This document shows positions 20,150 to 28,796 of a stretch of DNA of 52,033 bases, piece after piece. A model generated the notes under the pieces. The model saw only the letters and a list, made by a program, of their open reading frames with translations. It was not told the DNA's origin and ran no database searches. A program made the position numbers and the translations under genes. This DNA is from Lutibacter maritimus (GTDB lineage: Bacteria > Bacteroidota > Bacteroidia > Flavobacteriales > Flavobacteriaceae): contig NZ_FOZP01000011.1 of NCBI RefSeq assembly GCF_900116115.1, forward strand, positions 1 to 52,033. Direction: 5' to 3'. Numbering within the stretch: the first letter of the stretch is position 1; every line of letters begins with the position of its first letter.

Positions 20150-21451
20150 TTAAGGTGCAACAATTCGCATTAATTCTGCCGTAAACATAGCTCCATAAGT
20201 TCCAACAACATAGCCAAAAACAGCTAGTAAAACTCCAACTGTTGCTAATGATGGATGAAATGCTGCCGCTACAACTGGAGCGGATGCTGCGCCGCCAACA
20301 TTTGCTTGGCTACCAATAGCTAAAAAGAAGAATGGTGCTTTTATTAATTTTGCTATAATTATAAGAAGCGCAACATGAGTTGCCATCCAAATTAAACCTA
20401 CAAATAATAAACCTGGATTGTCAAAAATTTGCGTTAAATCCATTTTCATACCAATTGATGCTACTAAAATGTAAATAAAAACGCTACCAATTTTACTTGC
20501 TCCGGCGCCTTCATAACTTTTTAATTTGGTAAAAGAAAGTAATATTCCTAAAATGGTTGCAATACTAATCATCCAAAAAAACTGAGAACCAAATGATGAC
20601 ATTGCTGAGGTTTTATCGCTAATTATTTCAAAGTTGCTGGTTAAATAGTTAGAAATTAAATCGGCTCCAAAATGAGAAGCTCCAACGGTTACAAATGCGA
20701 TTGATAAAATAACCATTAAATCAGACAAAGTTGGGTTTCTATTTGTTTTTGCAGAATAGCTAGATACTTTTTCTTTTAAAGTTTCAATTGCCGAACTATC
20801 AGCTTTTAGCCATTTGTCTATCTTTTCAGTTTTTCCAATTCCTAATAATAAAATTGCCATCCAAATATTTGCAACTACAATATCAACAATTACAAAACTC
20901 GCATAATTTTTAGTGTTAAAATGATAAATTTCTAGCATTGCAGCTTGGTTTGCTCCGCCGCCAATCCAACTTCCGGCTAAAGTGGCTAATCCTCTCCAAA
21001 CAGCATCTGGGCCAGCGCCTCCAACAGTTTCAGGTGAAATTAAAGATATTAAAAGTACAGCAATTGGGCCGCCAATTATAATTCCTACAGTTCCTGTTAA
21101 AAACATAATTAAAGCTTTTGGGCCTAAATTAAAAACAGCTTTTAAATCGATACTTAAGGTCATTAAAACCAATGCTGCAGGTAATAAAAATCTACTGGCT
21201 ATATAATATAATTGAGAGCCATGTTTTGTTATTTCGCCTGTTTTATTAGCAGTTTCCCATTCAGGAGCAATAATTCCTGTTGATGTAAAAATAGCAGGTA
21301 ACATATATGCCATTAACAACGCAGGGACATATTTGTAAAACTTTTTCCAACTGCTATTTGTGCTTGATGATGTGTAAAAAACAAAGCCAAGCGTTAGCAT
21401 TAAAATTCCAAATACAATTGTGTCTTGTGTAAAAAAGGGTGTATTATCCAT
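20150..21451 (-). CDS. DUF819 family membrane protein
   Basis: The 433-residue integral membrane protein has about ten to twelve hydrophobic helices and the DUF819 signatures GLATLAGSWIGGGANQAAM in the first half and FLAIGSQANVGGAASAPVVA in the second half. Both Gly-rich loops sit in a pseudo-repeat, as in secondary transporters. The family (YjcL in Bacillus) is thought to be a transporter, but no substrate is known. It is divergent from the S46 peptidases, which raises the possibility that it takes up a product of peptide digestion; this is only a neighbourhood argument. Confidence 0.88.
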   Translation of the reverse strand: MDNTPFFTQDTIVFGILMLTLGFVFYTSSSTNSSWKKFYKYVPALLMAYMLPAIFTSTGIIAPEWETANKTGEITKHGSQLYYIASRFLLPAALVLMTLSIDLKAVFNLGPKALIMFLTGTVGIIIGGPIAVLLISLISPETVGGAGPDAVWRGLATLAGSWIGGGANQAAMLEIYHFNTKNYASFVIVDIVVANIWMAILLLGIGKTEKIDKWLKADSSAIETLKEKVSSYSAKTNRNPTLSDLMVILSIAFVTVGASHFGADLISNYLTSNFEIISDKTSAMSSFGSQFFWMISIATILGILLSFTKLKSYEGAGASKIGSVFIYILVASIGMKMDLTQIFDNPGLLFVGLIWMATHVALLIIIAKLIKAPFFFLAIGSQANVGGAASAPVVAAAFHPSLATVGVLLAVFGYVVGTYGAMFTAELMRIVAP

Positions 21452-21524
21452 ATGTTTTTTTTCAATTTTGGCTAATTTAACATTATTTGTGACTTTATTC
21501 GCAAAAAATGAGTTTTTGGTTTAG

Positions 21525-21532
21525 TATATTTG
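21525..21532 (+). promoter_or_regulatory. Probable -7 box for the S46 peptidase pair
   Basis: TATATTTG matches TAnnTTTG and lies 22 bases before the ATG of the first peptidase. Confidence 0.5.
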
Positions 21533-21553
21533 TTAAATTAAAAAATTAACTAA

Positions 21554-23755
21554 ATGAAATATATAAAACTCTATTTAATTGTAGCTTTAATTACAATTTC
21601 TTGTAAATCCGTTCAGGAAACAAATTCTGTTGTACAAAAGCCTGTTACTGTTGAAGTTGATACTCGTGAAATTCAAGGAGGAATGTGGATTCCATCTTTA
21701 TTAGAAGGTATGAACGAAACTGAAATGATGCAACTTGGTAGTAAAATGACTGCCAAAGATATTTATGATGTAAATAATTCTAGCTTAAAAGATGCCATTG
21801 TGCATTTTAACGGAGGTTGTACTTCGGAAATTATTTCACCAAATGGATTATTATTAACAAATCATCATTGTGGATTTGGCGCAATTCAATCACACTCATC
21901 TGTTGAACATGATTATCTAGAAAATGGTTTCTGGGCAATGAATTATGATGAAGAATTAGCTAACCCAGGTATGACCGTTACTTTTATTAAAAGAATTGAT
22001 GATGTAACATCTCAAGTTTTTGAAGGTGTTCTTGATTCTATGGATGAGGTTACTAAAATGAAGTTAATTAATCAAAATATTGATAAAGCTACCAAAGCTG
22101 CTCAAAAAGAATCTTGGCAAAATGCCAATGTAAAATCTTTTTACGATGGGAATCAATATTTACTTTTTGTAACAGAAATTTATAAAGATGTTCGTTTGGT
22201 AGGCGCACCACCATCATCAATAGGAAAATTTGGTGCAGATACAGATAATTGGATGTGGCCAAGACATACCGGTGATTTTTCCATGTTCAGAATTTATGCC
22301 GATGCAAATAATCGTCCGGCAGAATATTCTAAAGAAAATGTTCCTTACAAACCAAAACATTATTTGCCAATTTCTTTAGATGGTGTTGCTGAAAAAGATT
22401 TTACATTAGTATTTGGTTTTCCTGGAAGTACAGATGAGTATTTACCAGCAGTTGCAGTTGATCAAATTGTAAATGTATTAAATCCAGCAAAAATTGAGGT
22501 AAGAGACAATGCGCTAAAAATTGTTGACTCTTATATGAGAACTGATCCAGCTATTAAAATTCAATATGCATCAAAATATGCCTCAACAGCAAATTATTGG
22601 AAAAAATGGATTGGCGAAAATCAAGGAATTAAAAAATCAAATGCAATTCAAAAGAAAAGAGATTTAGAAACTGAGTTTTCTAAAATAGTAGCTGAAAAAG
22701 ATTTAGTTGGTTACTCAACTTTATTAGCTGATTTTGAAAATTTATATAAAGAAATTGAAAAAGTTTCTTTAGCACGTGATTACTGGATTGAAGTAGCGTA
22801 CAGAAATGTAGAATTATTAGGAATAACTTTTAGAGCATTTCAACTGGAGCAAGCATATTTACGTGGTGGAGAACAAGCGTTTGAAAATGCGCGTCAATCT
22901 ATTTTAGGAAGACTAGAAGGAACTTATAAAAATTACAATGCAACTGTAGATAAACCTGTTTTTGAAAAATTAGTGAGTTTATATGCTGAAAAATCACCAA
23001 AAGAGTATTTACCATCTAATATGAAAGATGTTAATTTTGAGAAATTAACAAATGATATTTATACAACTTCAAAATTAACTTCTTATGAAGGTGCTAAAGA
23101 ATTATTTTCAGGTTCAGCCGAAGAAGTAATTAAAAAACTAAATGCAGATAAAGCTTATGCTTTTGGAAAAGAATGGCACACGATGTTTTATACAACTTTA
23201 GAACCTAAATTTCAAGAATTAAACATGCAAATTGTTGCTGTTCAGAAGAAATATATGAAAGCTTTAATGGAAGTGTTCCCAAACAAACGCTTTTTCCCAG
23301 ATGCAAATAGTACATTACGTGTAACGTATGGACAAGTTAGAGGGTATGAGCCAAGAGATGGTGTTTATTACAATACAACAACCTATTTAGATGGTGTTAT
23401 TGAAAAATATGTTCCTGGTGATTATGAATTTAACGTTCCACAAAAGTTGTTAGATTTATATGAAGCTAAAGATTACGGACCTTATGGTGAAAACGGTAAA
23501 ATGCCAGTTTGTTTTATTGGCACAAATCATACCACAGGAGGAAACTCTGGAAGTCCAGCAATTGATGCTCACGGAAATTTAATAGGTTTAAATTTTGATA
23601 GAGTTTGGGAAGGAACTATGAGTGATATGAATTACGACCCAGATATCTGTAGAAATATTATGGTAGATGTGCGTTATGTATTATTTATTGTAGATAAATT
23701 TGCCGGAGCAAAAAACTTAATAAACGAGATGACTTTAGTACATCCTAAAAAATAA
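21554..23755 (+). CDS. S46 dipeptidyl-peptidase, DPP11-like (Asp/Glu specific)
   Basis: The 733-residue protein is a family S46 exopeptidase that removes dipeptides from the N-termini of oligopeptides in the periplasm. It has a lipoprotein-like signal with C17 (IVALITISCKS). The catalytic triad is H105 in LLTNHHCG, D241 in HTGDFSMF and S665 in TGGNSGSP. Residue +18 from the catalytic serine is R683 (NFDRVWEG). In the family this position sets S1 specificity: Arg gives DPP11, with preference for Asp or Glu at P1, and Gly gives DPP7. The acidic preference is therefore a confident inference. The next gene, 15 bases away, is a close paralogue. Confidence 0.94.
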   Translation: MKYIKLYLIVALITISCKSVQETNSVVQKPVTVEVDTREIQGGMWIPSLLEGMNETEMMQLGSKMTAKDIYDVNNSSLKDAIVHFNGGCTSEIISPNGLLLTNHHCGFGAIQSHSSVEHDYLENGFWAMNYDEELANPGMTVTFIKRIDDVTSQVFEGVLDSMDEVTKMKLINQNIDKATKAAQKESWQNANVKSFYDGNQYLLFVTEIYKDVRLVGAPPSSIGKFGADTDNWMWPRHTGDFSMFRIYADANNRPAEYSKENVPYKPKHYLPISLDGVAEKDFTLVFGFPGSTDEYLPAVAVDQIVNVLNPAKIEVRDNALKIVDSYMRTDPAIKIQYASKYASTANYWKKWIGENQGIKKSNAIQKKRDLETEFSKIVAEKDLVGYSTLLADFENLYKEIEKVSLARDYWIEVAYRNVELLGITFRAFQLEQAYLRGGEQAFENARQSILGRLEGTYKNYNATVDKPVFEKLVSLYAEKSPKEYLPSNMKDVNFEKLTNDIYTTSKLTSYEGAKELFSGSAEEVIKKLNADKAYAFGKEWHTMFYTTLEPKFQELNMQIVAVQKKYMKALMEVFPNKRFFPDANSTLRVTYGQVRGYEPRDGVYYNTTTYLDGVIEKYVPGDYEFNVPQKLLDLYEAKDYGPYGENGKMPVCFIGTNHTTGGNSGSPAIDAHGNLIGLNFDRVWEGTMSDMNYDPDICRNIMVDVRYVLFIVDKFAGAKNLINEMTLVHPKK

Positions 23756-23770
23756 ATTAAACAATAGAAA

Positions 23771-25948
23771 ATGAGATATTTTAAATTTTATGTAGCACTA
23801 GCGGTTCTTTTTATATCGCTAAATTCAATAGCGCAGGTTTCTGAAAAGGTTGATACGCGCAAAATTCAAGGTGGAATGTGGGTTCCTTCATTATTAGAAG
23901 GAATGAATGAACAAGAAATGCAATTACTTGGTAGTAAAATGACTGCCAAAGATATTTACGATGTAAATAATTCGAGCTTAAAAGATGCTATTGCGCATTT
24001 TGGTGGAGGTTGCACATCTGAAATTATTTCACCAAACGGATTATTATTAACAAATCACCACTGTGGTTATGGAGTTATTCAATCACATTCTTCAGTAGAT
24101 CACGATTATTTAAAAGATGGTTTTTGGGCCATGAGTTATGAAGAAGAATTACCAAATGAAAGCTTAACAGCAACATTCATTAAAAGAATTGATGATGTAA
24201 CTGCAAAAGTTTTTGAAGGTATTTCTGATGATATGGATGAAGCTGAAAAAATGAAAATTGTAAATCAAAATATTTTAAAAGTAAATAAAGAAGTTCAAAA
24301 AGAAGAATGGCAAGATTCTTATGTACGTTCTTTTTACAAAGGAAATCAATACTTATTGTTTGTAACAGAAGTATTTACAGATGTGCGTTTGGTTGGTGCG
24401 CCTCCAACATCAATTGGTAAGTTTGGTGCAGATACTGATAACTGGATGTGGCCAAGACATACAGGAGATTTCTCTATGTTTAGAGTATATGCAGATGCAA
24501 ATAATCGTCCTGCTAAATATGCAAAAGAAAATGTTCCTTACAAACCAGCACATTATTTACCAATATCATTAGATGGTGTTGAAGAAAGAGATTTTACTAT
24601 GGTTTTTGGTTTTCCAGGAAGAACAAATGAGTATTTACCGGCTGTTGCAGTAGATCAAATTGTAAATGTATTGAATCCTGCTAAAATTGAAGTAAGAGAT
24701 AATGCATTAAAAATTATAGATTCTTATATGCGCAAAGATGCAGATATTAAAATAAAATATGCATCAAAATTTGCTTCTACAGCTAATTATTGGAAAAAAT
24801 GGATTGGTGAAAATCAAGGAATTCATCAAACAAAAGCCATCGATTTTAAAAAGGCTGAAGAAAATGAGTTTTCTAAAATAGTTGAAGAAAAAGATTTAGT
24901 AGGTTATTCAACGTTGTTATCTGATTTTGAAAAATTATATAAAGAAATAGAAAGCGTTTCTTTAGCACGTGATTATTGGATTGAAATTGCTTACAGAAAT
25001 GTAGAGTTATTGGGTGTAACTTTTAGAGTTTTTCAACTAGAACAAGCTTATTTAAAAGGAGGAGAACAAGCTTTTGAAAATGCCAGACAAAACATTTTAG
25101 GAGGTTTAGAAGGTACGTACAAAAATTATAGTGCAGTTGTTGATAAACCAGTTTTTGAAAAATTAGTAGCTTTATATGCTGCAAAAACTCCTGCTGAATA
25201 TGTTCCTGCTAATATGAAAAATGTTGATTTTTCTAAACTAGCAAATGATATTTATGCAACTTCTAAATTAACATCTTTAGCTGGTGCAAAAGAATTATTA
25301 TCAGGTAAACCAGCCGATGTAATTAAGAAAATTAACGCTGATAAAGCTTATAAATTTGGAAAAGAATTACACAGTATTTTTTATACTCAGTTAGAACCTA
25401 AATTCCAAGCGTTAAACTTACAAATTGAAGCGCTTCAAAAAGAATATATGAAAGCGTTAATGGAAGTGTTTCCAAACAAACGTTTTTTCCCAGATGCTAA
25501 CAGTACGTTACGTGTAAATTATGGAATGGCACAAGGTTATAGCCCAAAAGATGGAGTAACTTACACAACAAAAACATACTTAAAAGGTGTAATGGAAAAA
25601 TACATTCCTGGAGATTATGAATTTGATGTGCCACAAAAATTACAAGATTTATACTATGCAAAAGATTACGGTCAGTATGGAGAAAATGGTAAAATGCCTG
25701 TAAATATTTTATCAACAAACCATATGACGGGAGGAAACTCTGGTAGCCCAATTATTGATGCTAATGGAAATTTAATTGGGTTAGCTTTTGATACAACTTG
25801 GGAAGGAACGATGAGTGATTTATACTTTGATGCAGATATTGTACGTAGTATTATGGTTGATATTCGTTACGTATTATTTATTATAGATAAATATGCAGGT
25901 GCTAAAAACCTTATTGAAGAAATGACTTTGGTGCATCCAAAAAAATAA
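23771..25948 (+). CDS. S46 dipeptidyl-peptidase, DPP7-like with Thr in the S1 pocket
   Basis: The 725-residue paralogue of the preceding gene has a type I signal peptide (FYVALAVLFISLNSIAQ). The triad is H97 in LLTNHHCG, D233 in HTGDFSMF and S657 in TGGNSGSP. At the S1-determining position +18 from the serine it has T675 (AFDTTWEG), neither the Arg of DPP11 nor the Gly of DPP7. It is closest to DPP7 type but may have a narrower or more polar S1 pocket. It lies 15 bases after its paralogue and before a strong terminator, so the two form a two-gene operon that arose by tandem duplication. Confidence 0.93.
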   Translation: MRYFKFYVALAVLFISLNSIAQVSEKVDTRKIQGGMWVPSLLEGMNEQEMQLLGSKMTAKDIYDVNNSSLKDAIAHFGGGCTSEIISPNGLLLTNHHCGYGVIQSHSSVDHDYLKDGFWAMSYEEELPNESLTATFIKRIDDVTAKVFEGISDDMDEAEKMKIVNQNILKVNKEVQKEEWQDSYVRSFYKGNQYLLFVTEVFTDVRLVGAPPTSIGKFGADTDNWMWPRHTGDFSMFRVYADANNRPAKYAKENVPYKPAHYLPISLDGVEERDFTMVFGFPGRTNEYLPAVAVDQIVNVLNPAKIEVRDNALKIIDSYMRKDADIKIKYASKFASTANYWKKWIGENQGIHQTKAIDFKKAEENEFSKIVEEKDLVGYSTLLSDFEKLYKEIESVSLARDYWIEIAYRNVELLGVTFRVFQLEQAYLKGGEQAFENARQNILGGLEGTYKNYSAVVDKPVFEKLVALYAAKTPAEYVPANMKNVDFSKLANDIYATSKLTSLAGAKELLSGKPADVIKKINADKAYKFGKELHSIFYTQLEPKFQALNLQIEALQKEYMKALMEVFPNKRFFPDANSTLRVNYGMAQGYSPKDGVTYTTKTYLKGVMEKYIPGDYEFDVPQKLQDLYYAKDYGQYGENGKMPVNILSTNHMTGGNSGSPIIDANGNLIGLAFDTTWEGTMSDLYFDADIVRSIMVDIRYVLFIIDKYAGAKNLIEEMTLVHPKK

Positions 25949-25962
25949 TAGAAAACATTTTT

Positions 25963-25998
25963 AAAAAAAACTCCAAATGAAAATTTGGAGTTTTTTTT
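25963..25998. terminator. Bidirectional terminator between the S46 operon and the epimerase operon
   Basis: The stem AAAAAAAACTCCAAAT / ATTTGGAGTTTTTTTT has a GAAA loop and lies between the convergent stop codons at 25948 and 26019. Confidence 0.92.
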
Positions 25999-26018
25999 AT
26001 ATATGATTAAGCGGTTTT

Positions 26019-26933
26019 TTAAAACTTTAAGTTTATTTGCCAATCAAAAGATTCTTTAGGTATTAAAGTTAATAAGCCACGTTTGTTATTAAAACTATTT
26101 GGAGCACAGGTCATAGGTTCAATTGCAATACAATCTCTTGTGTTTGGTGTGTAACATTGCAAATAATTTTCATTTGATGTACAAGCAAAATCTAGGGTAA
26201 TTTCATAATCTGGAGTTTTAAATATTGTTTGGTTTTTTTCAATTAAAAAGCAATCATCTAAAAAAGTATCTTCTATAGTTAAGGGTGTTTTAAATGGTAT
26301 TTGAATTTCATTCTGTGGAATCATTTTTTCATTTAAGTTGTATTTTTTAGTACCATCAAAATTTAAAATGCTTTTTGATAAGTTGGTTGATTTAAAATAG
26401 GGATGCCAACCAAGTCCGAAAGGAAATTCCTCATTACTATTATTAACTACATTAAAACTAATTGCTAAATTGTTTTTTGTATACGTATATGTAATATCAA
26501 TTTTGTAAGCAAAAGGAAATCCAATAGTATCTCCATTGTTAGAATAGCTTAACGTTATTTCTGCGTTTTCTTCCGTAGCTTCAGTTTTAATTATTTTAAA
26601 TCTTTTGTTAAAAATGTGACCGTGTAATGAGTTGTTTAAGGCTGTTTCATTACATGCTAGCTGATAGGTTTTATTGTTAAAAGTATATTTTCCATCATCA
26701 ATTCTATTAGGTGATGGGAATAAAAATGATGAGTTAAATTTGTTTTTATATAATTCTAACCCTTTTTCATCATTGGTGATTCCATCAATTATTTCAATGC
26801 TATTTTTTGTTAATTTTTGAAGTGAAGCACCTAGGTTTGGGTAAATAGTACTTTTTATATTTAAATATTTATTTGTAATAGTTACTTCATTTAAAAGTGA
26901 ATTTTGGTTTTGGGTAGTTGTAATTTTAAACAT
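26019..26933 (-). CDS. Aldose 1-epimerase family protein
   Basis: I choose the ATG at 26933 (MFKITTT), giving 304 residues. An ATG 14 codons upstream lies inside the small ribbon-helix-helix gene that overlaps this one. The galactose mutarotase-like fold is visible: NRIDDGKYTFNNKTYQL, catalytic-type histidines in SLHGHIF and GWHPYF, and a C-terminal IAIEPMTCAPNSFN carrying the likely catalytic Glu. The chosen start overlaps the upstream stop codon by 8 bases, a coupling arrangement. The protein interconverts alpha and beta anomers of sugars, but the exact sugar is unknown. There is no signal peptide. Confidence 0.88.
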   Translation of the reverse strand: MFKITTTQNQNSLLNEVTITNKYLNIKSTIYPNLGASLQKLTKNSIEIIDGITNDEKGLELYKNKFNSSFLFPSPNRIDDGKYTFNNKTYQLACNETALNNSLHGHIFNKRFKIIKTEATEENAEITLSYSNNGDTIGFPFAYKIDITYTYTKNNLAISFNVVNNSNEEFPFGLGWHPYFKSTNLSKSILNFDGTKKYNLNEKMIPQNEIQIPFKTPLTIEDTFLDDCFLIEKNQTIFKTPDYEITLDFACTSNENYLQCYTPNTRDCIAIEPMTCAPNSFNNKRGLLTLIPKESFDWQINLKF

Positions 26934-27105
26934 TATCTTTTGTGCTATTGTTTTTTTTAGGTAATCTATTTGCATCTTTTAAGCATTGATTTAGCATCCA
27001 TTCTAACTGACCGTTAGTGGAACGAAATTCATCTGCAGCCCATTTTTCAATAGCTTTTAACATGTCTTCGTTTATACGTAATGCAAATGCTTTTTTATTT
27101 GCCAT
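26926..27105 (-). CDS. Small ribbon-helix-helix (Arc-like) DNA-binding protein
   Basis: A 59-codon gene reads MANKKAFALRINEDMLKA, then AIEKWAADEFRSTNGQLEWM and ends KNNSTKDNV. The pattern KKAFALRINEDMLKAIEKWA followed by a second helix after STNGQ is that of Arc-type ribbon-helix-helix proteins. It starts 2 bases after the alpha/beta hydrolase stop (27108) and overlaps the epimerase start by 8 bases, so it is within an operon. It is probably a small transcription regulator, possibly of its own operon. It lacks a toxin partner, which argues against a toxin-antitoxin role. Confidence 0.82.
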   Translation of the reverse strand: MANKKAFALRINEDMLKAIEKWAADEFRSTNGQLEWMLNQCLKDANRLPKKNNSTKDNV

Positions 27106-27107
27106 AG

Positions 27108-28055
27108 TTATTTAAGTTCGTTAATAAATGTTGTTATAATTGTTGTTAATTCATCTTTTATTGGTAATTCTGGGTTGTTATACGAACTCATATTTTCGTT
27201 TAAATCACCTTTAATTTCTTTTAAAATATGATTCATATCTTCAATAATAAAAAGTTGAGAATTTGGTGTTGCTTTATGAAGCAGTTCGGCATCCATATTT
27301 TGCACTTGAATGTCTTTTGATCCGTTAATGATAAGTGTTGGAATTTTAAGTTTTTTAATTTCTTCTTGAGGGTTATATTTTATCCATGAAATTAAAAAAG
27401 GTTGTACAGATTTGTTGAATACAGAAACTAACATTGGATTAAAATCTTCAACAATAACTTCCTTTTTTAACGAATCTAATACTCTAACAGTTTCCTCTTT
27501 TAAAAATGGTGCTTGTTTTCCAATTTGTTCAATTAAAACTTCATCAATAGCTCTTCCAGCACCTTCTAAAGATATAAATGCATCGGCGTTGTTGGCACTT
27601 GCAATCATTCCAACTAAACTTCCTTGGCTATGTCCTGCAACTATTATTTTTGAATATTTTTTTGAATTTTTAAAATACGATATAACTGCTTTAGCATCAT
27701 AAATAAATGACTCAAATTTAAGGGTGTCAACCGTTGCTAATTGTTCTTTTGAAAAGGAGAGTACACTTTTATCAAACCTATAAGAAGCAATATTGTTTTC
27801 GGCTAATTTTTCAGCTAAAAACTTTAGTGAGTTATTTTTCATTGCGGTGTTATTTCCATCTCTGTCAGTTGGTCCAGAGCCTGGAATTAAAATAACCAAA
27901 GGTGTTTTTTTGTTTGAATTTATTTTTAATAGCGTACCGTTTAAGGTTGTTGCATAAGCTGGTATTTCTTGTGCTATTTCGTTATAATTTTTTTTTTGTG
28001 AAAAAGAAAAACTGTATATAAATACAAAAATTATGAAAAGAATGTTTAGTTTCAT
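27108..28055 (-). CDS. Secreted alpha/beta hydrolase
   Basis: The 315-residue protein has a signal peptide (LFIIFVFIYSFSFSQ) and an alpha/beta hydrolase fold of the dienelactone hydrolase/esterase type. Features are the oxyanion region VILIPGSGPTDRDGN, the nucleophile elbow VAGHSQGS, the acid in INGSKDIQV and the histidine in EDMNHILKE. It should act in the periplasm on an ester or amide, but the substrate is not known. Its start overlaps the stop of the preceding PH-like gene by 4 bases, and a small DNA-binding protein follows after 2 bases. Confidence 0.88.
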   Translation of the reverse strand: MKLNILFIIFVFIYSFSFSQKKNYNEIAQEIPAYATTLNGTLLKINSNKKTPLVILIPGSGPTDRDGNNTAMKNNSLKFLAEKLAENNIASYRFDKSVLSFSKEQLATVDTLKFESFIYDAKAVISYFKNSKKYSKIIVAGHSQGSLVGMIASANNADAFISLEGAGRAIDEVLIEQIGKQAPFLKEETVRVLDSLKKEVIVEDFNPMLVSVFNKSVQPFLISWIKYNPQEEIKKLKIPTLIINGSKDIQVQNMDAELLHKATPNSQLFIIEDMNHILKEIKGDLNENMSSYNNPELPIKDELTTIITTFINELK

Positions 28056-28558
28056 TTTAATGTTATTTTTTGCTGATAATTATCTAAAGTTTTTTGCAAA
28101 CTATCTTTTAATTGCGTTCCTAATAATATTTTTTTCCCATTTTTTAATTCTAATTGTAAACCAATATTACCTTTAGTTGTAAAGCTTTTTTCTTTTTTTT
28201 TGAAATAGCTAAATTTTATTCCCCAACCGCCATATTCACTAATGGCATTGTAATTTCTAATGTAACATTTTGAAATTAAATTCCAAGTGATTGTTTTTGA
28301 ATTTAGGTGAAATGGATAAAATTGATAGTGTATTCCTATTTCATCAATACGTGTTTTCAGTTTTAAAAAAATAAAAAGTAAGGCTACAAGTAATACAATT
28401 ATAATACCACTTATACTTCCAATTTTAGCGCCTATGTTTCCATTACTGATTACTTCCCAATTTTGAAAAGTTGTTATGGATACAATAGTAAATACAAAAA
28501 ATAAACCAATGAATACTAATGGTTGGTTAAACTTTTGCTCTTCAATAAATATTTTCAT
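28052..28558 (-). CDS. PH-domain-like membrane protein
   Basis: This 168-residue protein has two hydrophobic segments (about 15-32, PLVFIGLFFVFTIVSITTF, and 45-65, IGSISGIIIVLLVALLFIFL). A soluble beta-rich half follows (TRIDEIGIHYQFYPFHLNSK, KTITWNLISKCYIRNY, KKILLGTQLKDSLQKTL). This layout is that of bacterial PH-like membrane proteins of unknown role. Its ATG directly abuts the TAA of the tiny upstream gene, and its stop overlaps the hydrolase start by 4 bases, so it is tightly embedded in the operon. Confidence 0.7.
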   Translation of the reverse strand: MKIFIEEQKFNQPLVFIGLFFVFTIVSITTFQNWEVISNGNIGAKIGSISGIIIVLLVALLFIFLKLKTRIDEIGIHYQFYPFHLNSKTITWNLISKCYIRNYNAISEYGGWGIKFSYFKKKEKSFTTKGNIGLQLELKNGKKILLGTQLKDSLQKTLDNYQQKITLK

Positions 28559-28720
28559 TTATCTGTTTTTTTCTCGTTCTAATAGTGCTTTCATAAAACT
28601 ACCTCCATGATGTGTTACACTATTAACAGTCCAACCTTCTCTAGCAAATTGATTTATATTGTCTTCAAAATCGGCATCTTTTCCCCAAATACCTTTTTTT
28701 ATAATTTTATATTCTTTCAT
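28559..28720 (-). CDS. DUF4177-like mini-protein (53 residues)
   Basis: The frame starts at an ATG and reads MKEYKIIKKGIWGKDADFED, then NINQFAREGWTVNSVTHHGG, ending EREKNR. The pattern of a short beta-strand, a helix with E/D, and GW-x-V resembles DUF4177 proteins, small beta-alpha-beta modules. The stop codon is immediately followed by the ATG of the PH-like protein with no spacer, which is strong evidence for real translation. It is the first gene of this operon downstream of the SPFH gene, 76 bases from it. Function is unknown. Confidence 0.75.
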   Translation of the reverse strand: MKEYKIIKKGIWGKDADFEDNINQFAREGWTVNSVTHHGGSFMKALLEREKNR

Positions 28721-28796
28721 TTTTAGATGGTTAAATTAGAGTTGAAAATAGTATTGTTATAATAATTGATAGATATGTTAAAACTGTGATCATAGT

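Noticed and set aside
26926..27105. Antitoxin of a toxin-antitoxin pair
   Set aside because: The ribbon-helix-helix protein has no small toxin gene beside it; its neighbours are a secreted hydrolase and a sugar epimerase.
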